Assembly (NCBI GenBank): GCA_964646815.1
Contig: CAZYFH010000029.1
Location: 1 to 48,947, forward strand
Direction: 5' to 3'
Source of the DNA: CAZYFH01 sp964646815
Lineage (GTDB): Bacteria > Acidobacteriota > Vicinamibacteria > Vicinamibacterales > UBA8438
DNA length: 48,947 nucleotides
In this document: positions 42,337 through 48,947 of the stretch, piece by piece
How positions within the stretch are numbered: position 1 is the stretch's first letter
Layout: the number at the start of each line of letters is the position of its first letter
The notes under the pieces: model-generated
What the model saw: only the letters and a program-made list of their open reading frames with translations
Database searches by the model: none
What the model was told of the DNA's origin: nothing
Position numbers and translations under genes: made by a program

Positions 42337-42578
42337 TACCAGATTTCCCGACCGGCAGGTGGTCCGGTCTCGACCTCGGCATGTACGTTCTCGTCCGTGA
42401 TGCCTCGTAGCAGCGCTGCCAAGTCATACTTGGGCTCCCGCGTCGGGCGGATGATCAGTTCGCCGTCTTCAAGCGAAAGGTCGACCTCCGACCCAGCCTC
42501 GACGCCGGCCTGTTCGGCGAACGCCTTCGGGATTCTCAGCCCGAGACTGTTGCCCCATCTCCGTATCCGTGTCTGCAC
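42336..42578 (-). CDS. mazE: MazE-type antitoxin (AbrB/SpoVT fold)
   Basis: 80 residues from a GTG at 42578, preceded by GGAGA; a TTG at 42590 is an alternative, but homologs usually begin near the QTRIRRWGNS stretch. The N-terminal swapped-hairpin DNA-binding domain reads RIRRWGNSLGLRIPKAFAEQ with an acidic VDLSLEDGELIIRP strand. The C-terminal part (YDLAALLRGITDENVHAEVE) is the toxin-binding tail. The protein should neutralise the downstream MazF and repress its own promoter with it; a small inverted repeat and promoter lie directly upstream. Confidence 0.92.
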   Translation of the reverse strand: MQTRIRRWGNSLGLRIPKAFAEQAGVEAGSEVDLSLEDGELIIRPTREPKYDLAALLRGITDENVHAEVETGPPAGREIW

Positions 42579-42593
42579 CGCAGTCTCCAAGGA

Positions 42594-42631
42594 TATACAT
42601 TGAGTATACTTTCTTTAGGATATCCCGTCTA
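42594..42631 (-). promoter_or_regulatory. Candidate mazEF promoter and operator
   Basis: On the minus strand TAGACG (42626-42631) and TATACT (42603-42608) are 17 bases apart, a reasonable -35/-10 pair (four and five of six consensus bases). The -10 overlaps the inverted repeat TATAC-ATTGA-GTATA (42594-42608), and GGATATCC, an eight-base palindrome, fills the spacer (42618-42625). Autorepression by MazE/MazF at such sites is usual for the family. Confidence 0.5.
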
Positions 42632-42645
42632 GAGCTTCGTAGTCC

Positions 42646-44295
42646 TTAGAGCTCGGGCTCGTGACCGCATGCCCCTGCCATCTCCCAGCCGCCACTCTCG
42701 GCCTGGCGCCAATAGCGGATGCTCGGGAACCCCGGCGCGTCGTCATAGGGGTCGATGCGGACGAAGCTGTAGCAGGGTGGGAGGTCCTCTGGCCGTAGCG
42801 CGCTCAGCAGCTCCGCGTCGGTGGCACCGACCGACTCCTGCAACCGCCCGTACTGCACCGGTGTCATCGTCCGCTGCCACGCGCCGCCATTGACCACGAC
42901 CGGCGTGAGCGCGTTCCGGATCGGTGAGAACCCGTCGACGATGACGGTGCGACCTAGCCGGGTCAGCTCCAGCACCCGCTGGCGCCAGTCGACCAGGTGC
43001 GTGTGTCCATGCACGAAGACGGCAATCGGGCGACTGCCGGCCGGGAGCGACGCCTGCGCCGCCTCCAGCCGTCGCGCATACGTGAGGTCGCGCGTGCGCC
43101 AGAAGTAGTCGAACAACCCGCCGCGAGTGTCCGGTGTGCGCGGACACGCCGCGACGGGTGGGCCGCGCGGGTCGATCTGGGTCACATAGCGCTCGAAGCG
43201 GCGCCGCGCGCGTCGGACGGCCGCCCGATAGTCGCAGAGCGCGTTGAGATCGTCGTCGCTCAGCTCGTCCATCAGCGCCGAGAGCGCCCCTGCGTCGAGG
43301 GCACGATCGGCCACCGGCCTGAACCGATCGTCGTCCGGCAACGATTCGACCACGAACGACGGCCCCTCGGCCTTGACCGCGGAGAGATCCCACGTCGGCG
43401 GCTGCGTGTCGCCGGCGTCGAGGTCGACGCGGAACTGCTGCCACGGCATCCGGAAGAGGACGTAGCGCAACAGCCGTGATGCGGCCTGACCGAGGTCCGC
43501 TGTGCCGTCGGCGACCAGGCCGTACGCCAGCCCGGCACCCGCGTCGGCGAAGTTGTCCACCACCGAATAACGCTCTTCCATCTCATCGAAGAACGCCGCG
43601 ACGGCGAACGCACCCCACGGCCGAGCCAGATGCTGCTGGCCGGACCGCTCGATGAACGGCGACGGCCAGTCGTCGAAGCGATTGGCACGCCCGCCGATCT
43701 GATGCCCGTGCTCGGCATAGATCTGGCCGTCGTCCGACCCCCAATGGCCGGCAGTTGCCACCATCGCGCGATCGCGGGGCGCGCCGAGCGCCTGCTCGAC
43801 GCGGGCGCGAACCGATGGAAGCAACAGCCCGGCATCGTGATCCCCCGGCACGACCACGACCCGGTTCGACCCGGACCGCGCGAACGCGGCCAGCGCCTCG
43901 ATCTCCGGCGCGTGCGCCGCGAGCACGCGACCTAGCCTCGCCAGCACCTCAGCCGCGCTGCACCCCAGCGCGGCGTCGTCGTAGCGGCAGTCGTCGTCGA
44001 GCGATTGCCACAGCTCGAACGTGTCGCCGTTCAGGATCAGATCGGCAGCTCCGCCACCCTCGACGTCCAGCGCGCGGAGGAACGCGACGAATTCGTCCGT
44101 CCAGCGAAAATCCTCCTTAGCATGCCACGCGCCCGAGGCGTCACGGCCGACCCCCATATGCAGGTCACCGATCACCGTGACGACTCGATCGCTCCCGTCG
44201 TCGGGTTGAGCGCGACCCGCCGCGCCGGGGGCGAACAGCAGGTGACCGGTCAGGGCGGCCACGACCGTCAGTAGGACGAACGCCCGCGAGCACAT
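42646..44295 (-). CDS. Exported calcineurin-like metallophosphatase
   Basis: 549 residues from the ATG at 44295, chosen because the signal peptide (AFVLLTVVAALTGHLLFAPG) begins there; it starts seven bases after the stop of the upstream gene. The dimetal phosphoesterase motifs are complete: GDLHMG, NGDTFELW, PGDHDA (in place of GNHD), AEHGHQ and VFVHGHTHLVDW. The motifs lie within residues about 40-170 plus a C-terminal one, with a large helical insert between about 200 and 400. Such enzymes hydrolyse phosphomono- or diesters; the specific substrate is not apparent. Last gene of the minus-strand run that begins with the CO-dehydrogenase-like genes. Confidence 0.85.
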   Translation of the reverse strand: MCSRAFVLLTVVAALTGHLLFAPGAAGRAQPDDGSDRVVTVIGDLHMGVGRDASGAWHAKEDFRWTDEFVAFLRALDVEGGGAADLILNGDTFELWQSLDDDCRYDDAALGCSAAEVLARLGRVLAAHAPEIEALAAFARSGSNRVVVVPGDHDAGLLLPSVRARVEQALGAPRDRAMVATAGHWGSDDGQIYAEHGHQIGGRANRFDDWPSPFIERSGQQHLARPWGAFAVAAFFDEMEERYSVVDNFADAGAGLAYGLVADGTADLGQAASRLLRYVLFRMPWQQFRVDLDAGDTQPPTWDLSAVKAEGPSFVVESLPDDDRFRPVADRALDAGALSALMDELSDDDLNALCDYRAAVRRARRRFERYVTQIDPRGPPVAACPRTPDTRGGLFDYFWRTRDLTYARRLEAAQASLPAGSRPIAVFVHGHTHLVDWRQRVLELTRLGRTVIVDGFSPIRNALTPVVVNGGAWQRTMTPVQYGRLQESVGATDAELLSALRPEDLPPCYSFVRIDPYDDAPGFPSIRYWRQAESGGWEMAGACGHEPEL

Positions 44296-44302
44296 CGGGG
44301 AT

Positions 44303-45655
44303 CTATCGCGCGAGCGAGATGCGGACGATTTCCTCATCGTTCCGCGCGATGATGTGGCGGTTGGCGTACGCGGGATGCGACCAGTTGACCACCGGCCCTT
44401 GCGCTCGACGGCGCACATACGGGCTCGTCGGCGTAATCAGGTGCGCTCGGCTGATCTCCTCGTACCCCTCGGGCGAGAGGGTCGCGATGACGAGATCGCC
44501 ACCATCGGTGTTGATGAAATACCGGTCGCCATGCCGCACGAAGAAGGCTGTGGCCCAGCTCGCGCGCTCACCGATCAGCGCCTCGGTTTCCCACACGCGC
44601 TTGCCGGTCCGAAGCTCGAGGCAGCGCAGGACACCGTGGCCGTCGACGCCATAGAGGTAGTCGCCCTGGATGACCGGCGTGCTGATCACGGAATCGAGGG
44701 TGTCAAACACCCGACCATACTCCGGATCACTTTCACCGACGCCCTCCCACACCAACGTCGCGTCGGGGTGGGTCTCGGCCAGCCGCATCATCCGCGCGCC
44801 GCCCCACTGGGACGTGACGAACAGATAGGGCCCGCCGCGGACAGCGGTCGAGATCGCCATCCCCATGTCGACGATGTGGGGCACTTCCCAGTAAACCTCG
44901 CCGGTCGCCGGGTCGAGCGCGCTGATCGCGCGCGGGTGCCAGATGATCAACTGCGGTGCGCCCCCCGCCTCGATGAGAATCGGCTGCGAGTAGCCCGGTT
45001 CCCAATCCGAAGACAGCGCCTGCCACAGGACGTCACCGGTCCGCTTGTCGAACGCGACGACCTTGGCGTCCGGCTCTCCCCCGACCAGACAGATCAGCCG
45101 GTCGCCGTCTACGAGCGGCGCCCCAGTGATACCCCACGACGGCACCGATGCGTTGAAGTCGCGAACGTAGTCGGTGTGCCACAGCACCCGACCGTCAGCC
45201 ACGTCGAGCGCGAAGAGATTGCCCATCGCACCCAGCGCGTACACTCGATCGCCGTCGACCGTGGGTGTCGCCCGCGGGCCGGTCGCGTAGGCGAGCTGCA
45301 AGCCAGCGTAGTTGGTCTCCCATTCGTGGGTCCAACGCACGTCACCGCTCTGTTCGTCCAAGACGACCAGGCGCTCGACGACCTCAGTGGTACGTGGGTC
45401 CAGTCGGCGCGCATCGGTCACGAAGACGCGCCCGTCGGCGACCGCAGGCCCCGCATACCCGCCACTGATTGGCATGCGCCAAGAGACCGGCAGCCCGCCC
45501 TCGGGCAACGTCTCGACGATGCCGGTCTCCGTCCAGACACCCAACCGGCCGCTGCCGCGCCACTCGGGCCAGTCGTCGGCGTGGATCGGCGCGACGACGA
45601 TAGAGAATACCCAGACGACAAGGGCCGCTGTCGGCGGTCGTGTCACCGAGGTCAT
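44303..45655 (-). CDS. Exported BamB-like PQQ-type beta-propeller protein
   Basis: 450 residues with a signal peptide (about 1-26, ending PIHA). The body is a quinoprotein-like propeller (PF13360 type): DWPEWRGSGRLGVW at the start, and repeats such as GRVFVTDARRLD, DRVYALGAMGNLFALDVADG, GDVLWQALSS and GDYLYGVDGHGVLRCLEL. Proteins like this are common in Acidobacteria and Planctomycetes and generally bind other proteins or unknown ligands; PQQ binding is not implied. It lies 27 bases after the FAD subunit gene and 7 bases before the metallophosphatase, so it is probably in the same operon. Only a weak ribosome site is visible. Confidence 0.87.
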   Translation of the reverse strand: MTSVTRPPTAALVVWVFSIVVAPIHADDWPEWRGSGRLGVWTETGIVETLPEGGLPVSWRMPISGGYAGPAVADGRVFVTDARRLDPRTTEVVERLVVLDEQSGDVRWTHEWETNYAGLQLAYATGPRATPTVDGDRVYALGAMGNLFALDVADGRVLWHTDYVRDFNASVPSWGITGAPLVDGDRLICLVGGEPDAKVVAFDKRTGDVLWQALSSDWEPGYSQPILIEAGGAPQLIIWHPRAISALDPATGEVYWEVPHIVDMGMAISTAVRGGPYLFVTSQWGGARMMRLAETHPDATLVWEGVGESDPEYGRVFDTLDSVISTPVIQGDYLYGVDGHGVLRCLELRTGKRVWETEALIGERASWATAFFVRHGDRYFINTDGGDLVIATLSPEGYEEISRAHLITPTSPYVRRRAQGPVVNWSHPAYANRHIIARNDEEIVRISLAR

Positions 45656-45682
45656 CGGCGCTCTGTCTGTTCTGGGGGCCGA

Positions 45683-46537
45683 CTACGCCCGCGCAACCGC
45701 TTGCTCCACCGCACGCTTCGTGAAGACGGGGATCATCGCGCGGCGGTAGTCAGCGCTAGCGTGGATATCCGCGTTCAGGTCGTCAATCCCCGTACCCGCA
45801 TCCGCTACCGCCGCCGCGATCGCCTCGGCGGTGGCCGGCTGCCCGGCGAGCGCCGCCTCGACGTTCGTCAGGCGAACCGCTTGGGCGCTGGCGCCGGTCA
45901 ATCCGATGCGCGCCGATCGAATCACCCCGTCGGCAACGTCGACGGCGGCCGCCACCCCGACGACGGCAAATCGCGAGGCACGCTGGTAGAGCTTGGCATA
46001 CGCTGCGGTTCGTACCGGCGCGAATGTGACCTTGACGAGGATCTCGTCGCGGGCCAGGTCGACCGTGAAGACGCCCTGGAAGAACCCGGCGGCCTTCACG
46101 ACGCGTGACCCGGTCGGGCCGACGAGGTGGAAATCGGCGTCGACCGCGAGCATAACAGCCGGATAGTCGGCTGCCGGATCCGCATGCGCGAGGCTGCCGC
46201 CGAGTGTGCCGCGGTTTCGTACTTGCGGATCGCCGATCGCCGCCGCTGTTTCGGCAATCGCCGGGCAGCGTTCGCGCAGCAGTGGCGACGACGCCACATC
46301 GTGGTGCACGGTGCCCGCACCGATCTCGATCGCGCCGTCATCCTCGCGAATCCCAACCAGTTCCGGGATACGGGCGATATCGACAAGGACGGTCGGCTCG
46401 CTGAGTCGGAGCTTCATGAGGGGGACGAGGCTGTGCCCGCCGGCGAGGAGCTTCCCCGCGCCGTTCGCCGCTTTGAGCTTCGCCAGCGCATCGTCAAGCG
46501 ACGTCGCGCGTGTGTAGTCGAACGCGGTCGGGATCAC
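45683..46537 (-). CDS. FAD-binding medium subunit of a CO-dehydrogenase/xanthine-dehydrogenase-type enzyme
   Basis: 284 residues. GTG start at 46537 overlapping the large-subunit stop by four bases (GTGA), with GGAGG upstream. The CoxM-type FAD domain is clear: AGGHSLVPLMKLRLSEP (first FAD loop) and NRGTLGGSLAHADPAADYPA (second loop), then the C-terminal FAD-binding domain ending TKRAVEQA. It passes electrons from the molybdenum subunit via [2Fe-2S] clusters to its flavin and on to quinone or another acceptor. No signal peptide, so cytoplasmic. Cognate to the flanking large and small subunits. Confidence 0.93.
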   Translation of the reverse strand: MIPTAFDYTRATSLDDALAKLKAANGAGKLLAGGHSLVPLMKLRLSEPTVLVDIARIPELVGIREDDGAIEIGAGTVHHDVASSPLLRERCPAIAETAAAIGDPQVRNRGTLGGSLAHADPAADYPAVMLAVDADFHLVGPTGSRVVKAAGFFQGVFTVDLARDEILVKVTFAPVRTAAYAKLYQRASRFAVVGVAAAVDVADGVIRSARIGLTGASAQAVRLTNVEAALAGQPATAEAIAAAVADAGTGIDDLNADIHASADYRRAMIPVFTKRAVEQAVARA

Positions 46538-48897
46538 GACTGGCCTCCGTGGATGATGCGCCAGAGCTTCTCGGGCCGCAGCATCATGTCGACATGTTTC
46601 ACGCCGAACCCACTCAGCGCGTCGACGGCGGCAGACACGACGCTCGGGGTCGACCCCAGCGTCCCGGCCTCGCCGACCCCCTTGGCGCCCAGCGGGTTCA
46701 CCGGTGTCGGTGTCACCGTGTTGTCGAGCTCGAAGCGCGGGAAGTCCGCGGCGCGGGGGATCGCGTAGTCCATGAGTGAGCCGGTCAGCGGCTGACCATC
46801 CTCGCCGTACACCACCTCCTCGATCATCGCCTGGCCGATCCCCTGCGCGAGCCCGCCGTGGATCTGACCTTCGACTATGAGCGGATTGATCAGGTGGCCC
46901 GCGTCGTCCACTGCCACCAGCTTCAGGAGCTTCGGCTCACCCGTATCTCGATCGATCTCGAGCATCGAGATGTGACAGCCGAACGGATACGTGTTGTTGG
47001 CCGGCTCGAAGAAGGCCTCGTCGCTCAGGCCCGGCTCGAGCCCCTCCGGGAGCGGGACCGGGCGATATGCGTAGGCCGCCACTTCCCCGAACGACTTAGC
47101 GGACCCCGGCGACCCCTTCACACTGATCGCGCCGTCCTCGAAGACGAGGTCGGCCTCGTGCGCTTCCAGGAGCGCCGCGGCGAACTTCGCCATCTTTGTC
47201 TTGACCTTGCCGCCGGCAAGGTGCAGTGCGGTGCCCCCAACGGCCTGCGAGCGGCTGCCGAACGTCCCGATCCCCTGCTTCACGACACCGGTGTCACCGT
47301 GGTGGATCCTGATGTGATCGATCGGGACGCCGAACTGGTCCGCCAGCATCTGTGCGAACGTCGTCTCGTTGCCTTGGCCGTGCGGCGAGGCACCGGTCGT
47401 CGCGCTGATCCGGCCGTCGCGCTCGACGGTCACCTGTGAGTGCTCCCACCCACCGGTCGGGAGCGACGACGACGGACCGAGGCCGCACACCTCGACATAC
47501 ATCGATAGGCCGAGACCGACGAGCCGCCCTTCCGCTCTCGCCGCGGCGCGCTTCGCCTTCAGCTCCGCCCACCCCGCAAGCTCCAGCGCGCGGTCGAGCG
47601 CCTTTGCGTAGTCACCCGAATCGTAGACGGCGCCCATCTGCGTCGTGTACGGAAACTGGTCCGGCTGGATGAAGTTCTTGCGGCGCACGTCGGCCGGGTC
47701 CATCTGGAGCTCACGTGCCAGCATGTCCATGGCCCGTTCGACGAAATAGGTTGCTTCCGGACGACCAGCACCACGGTAGGCGTCCGTCGGCGTCTTGTTC
47801 GTGAACACCTCGGTGAGCGCGGTTCGCACCGCCGGGATGGCGTAGGTCGCGTTCGCCATCAGCTGCGTCAGCGTCGGAATGGCCGCGGTCAGCAGCATGT
47901 TGTACGCGCCGACGTCCGCGACGAGCCGCAGCTTCAGGCCAAGCACCGTGCCGTCGCGCTTGGCGGCGAGGTCGACGTAGCCGATGATGTCGCGTCCGTG
48001 AGTCGTGGCGAGAAACGCCTCGGAGCGGTCCTCCGCCCACTTGACGGGGATGCCGAGACGCTTTGAGATGGCCGCCGCGACGTACTCCTCGCCGTAGATA
48101 TTTATCTTGGCACCGAAGCCACCTCCCACCTCCGGGGCGATCGCGCGCACCTGGTCTTGGCCGAGACCGGTCATCGACGCGATAAACGATCGCAGGATGT
48201 GCGGGTTCTGGGTCGACGACCAGATCGTCATCACCTCTTTCCCCGACTCGTAATGCGCCACGACGCCGCGCGGCTCCATCGCCGTCGGGGCGAGCCGTTG
48301 GTTGACCATGCGCTGGGAGATCACGACCTCGGCGTCGGCGAACGCCTGGTCGATGGCGGTGTCATCGGAGTTCCCCTCCGCGTCGACGCCAGTGCCGCTC
48401 GGCACGAACGGGACGGCCAAGTTGTTCGCGAACTCCGGGTGGATGATCGCCGGCGTGCCGGTCATCGCCGCTTCCGTGTCGACCACGGCGGGCAGCCGAT
48501 CGTAGTCGACGACGATGGCGTCGGCCGCGTCCCGCGCGACGTAGCGATCGGTCGCCACCACGACGGCCACCGGCTCGCCGACATAGCGGACGACATCGAC
48601 GGCCACCGCCCGATGTTCCGGAGACGGGAAGGGCGTGCCGATCGGCATCGGGTCGAGGAAGTTGGCGATCTGCGCGCCAGTGTAGACCGCCTCGACACCA
48701 TTGATCGCCTCCGCCGCGCTGGTGTCGATCGAACGGATCCGGCCATGGGCCACGTCGCTCCGTCGAAAGGCAAGGTGCTGCATCCCAAGGATCTTCACGT
48801 CGTCGACGTAGGTGCCGCGCCCCTGGATGAGGCGCGGGTCCTCGCGGCGCTTGACGCGCTCGCCGACCAGCTTTGGCAACACGGGGGACGCAGGCAT
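46534..48897 (-). CDS. Molybdenum-binding large subunit, form II CO-dehydrogenase-like
   Basis: 787 residues from the ATG at 48897, with AAGAGG at good spacing; a GTG at 48903 overlapping the preceding stop is possible. The xanthine-dehydrogenase fold is complete: GERVKRREDPRLIQGRGTYV at the start, VGGGFGAK, the active-site loop AYRGAGR (373-379) and the catalytic-Glu region GVGEAG near the C-terminus. True CO dehydrogenases (form I) carry AYXCSFR with the copper-binding Cys; the loop here is that of form II, whose members oxidise assorted aldehydes, N-heterocycles or other carbonyl substrates, and CO oxidation is doubtful. The substrate is unknown. Confidence 0.93.
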   Translation of the reverse strand: MPASPVLPKLVGERVKRREDPRLIQGRGTYVDDVKILGMQHLAFRRSDVAHGRIRSIDTSAAEAINGVEAVYTGAQIANFLDPMPIGTPFPSPEHRAVAVDVVRYVGEPVAVVVATDRYVARDAADAIVVDYDRLPAVVDTEAAMTGTPAIIHPEFANNLAVPFVPSGTGVDAEGNSDDTAIDQAFADAEVVISQRMVNQRLAPTAMEPRGVVAHYESGKEVMTIWSSTQNPHILRSFIASMTGLGQDQVRAIAPEVGGGFGAKINIYGEEYVAAAISKRLGIPVKWAEDRSEAFLATTHGRDIIGYVDLAAKRDGTVLGLKLRLVADVGAYNMLLTAAIPTLTQLMANATYAIPAVRTALTEVFTNKTPTDAYRGAGRPEATYFVERAMDMLARELQMDPADVRRKNFIQPDQFPYTTQMGAVYDSGDYAKALDRALELAGWAELKAKRAAARAEGRLVGLGLSMYVEVCGLGPSSSLPTGGWEHSQVTVERDGRISATTGASPHGQGNETTFAQMLADQFGVPIDHIRIHHGDTGVVKQGIGTFGSRSQAVGGTALHLAGGKVKTKMAKFAAALLEAHEADLVFEDGAISVKGSPGSAKSFGEVAAYAYRPVPLPEGLEPGLSDEAFFEPANNTYPFGCHISMLEIDRDTGEPKLLKLVAVDDAGHLINPLIVEGQIHGGLAQGIGQAMIEEVVYGEDGQPLTGSLMDYAIPRAADFPRFELDNTVTPTPVNPLGAKGVGEAGTLGSTPSVVSAAVDALSGFGVKHVDMMLRPEKLWRIIHGGQS

Positions 48898-48899
48898 GC

Positions 48900-48947
48900 T
48901 CACCTCTTGTTCGCGGCGTACTGAATCGCGTTGACGATGTGCTGATA
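48900..48947 (-). CDS. C-terminal end of the [2Fe-2S] small subunit (partial)
   Basis: The last 15 codons before a TGA read YQHIVNAIQYAANKR, typical of the C-terminus of CoxS-type two-cluster ferredoxin subunits. The rest lies beyond the right edge. The TGA overlaps a possible GTG start of the large subunit, so the order small-large-medium is the usual one for an aerobic carbon-monoxide-dehydrogenase-like operon. Confidence 0.75.
   Translation of the reverse strand, partial: YQHIVNAIQYAANKR

Noticed and set aside
44354..46108. 584-codon plus-strand open frame
   Set aside because: Antisense across two well-supported genes and without any domain; produced by high GC.
46534..48897. Calling the molybdenum subunit a true CO dehydrogenase (coxL)
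   Set aside because: The active-site loop is AYRGAGR, not AYXCSFR, so the copper-ligand Cys is missing.
48157..48924. 255-codon plus-strand frame at the right end
   Set aside because: Antisense to the molybdenum subunit; Arg/His/Asp-rich shadow.

Overview
The window reads as a GC-rich bacterial chromosome fragment, most likely from an acidobacterium of the Vicinamibacteria type. That is an inference from gene content (paired PSCyt/DUF1592 and HXXSHH/DUF1552 genes, many secreted quinoproteins, Acidobacteria-style Ser/Thr kinase remnants), not from a marker gene. A 10-base N run at 7654-7663 and two apparent single-base frameshifts in one operon suggest a draft or metagenome assembly. No rRNA, tRNA, CRISPR array or intact transposase is seen.

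Nearly all genes encode exported proteins: signal peptides, lipoboxes, Tat motifs and covalent-heme CxxCH motifs are frequent. Region 1-9.8 kb holds a partial di-heme PSCyt gene off the left edge (minus strand). It is followed by a plus-strand operon of a small secreted protein, a cytochrome c/copper monooxygenase fusion, a PQQ dehydrogenase and a second monooxygenase fusion. Next come a decayed tandem duplication around the N gap, a secreted HpcH/HpaI-type aldolase, and a second copy of the small secreted protein. Region 9.8-11.2 kb is a third cytochrome/monooxygenase fusion, paired with that second small protein.

Region 11.5-39.5 kb is dominated by three complete copies of one gene trio: a secreted ankyrin-repeat protein, a di-heme PSCyt (DUF1587/1595/1592/1588/1585) protein and a Tat-exported HXXSHH (DUF1552) protein. 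One ankyrin member carries its own C-terminal cytochrome c. Between the trios lie a Vgb-like propeller cytochrome, a PQQ dehydrogenase, a dienelactone-hydrolase-like lipoprotein, an NHL propeller resembling peptidyl-amidoglycolate lyase, and an arylsulfotransferase-like lipoprotein. Several decayed fragments of Ser/Thr kinases and one of a PQQ dehydrogenase are also there.

Region 39.6-41.9 kb is an ABC exporter operon (ATPase and two permeases) in which the ATPase and second permease are frameshifted as read. Region 42.0-42.6 kb is a MazEF toxin-antitoxin pair. Region 42.6-48.9 kb is a minus-strand run: the end of a [2Fe-2S] small subunit, a form II CO-dehydrogenase-like molybdenum subunit, an FAD subunit, a BamB-like quinoprotein-fold propeller and an exported metallophosphatase.

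Taken together (inference), the locus looks like a periplasmic oxidation island. Quinoproteins, copper monooxygenases and a molybdenum hydroxylase oxidise external organic substrates and pass electrons to heme domains. The repeated ankyrin/PSCyt/DUF1552 trio forms a recurrent module of unknown reaction.
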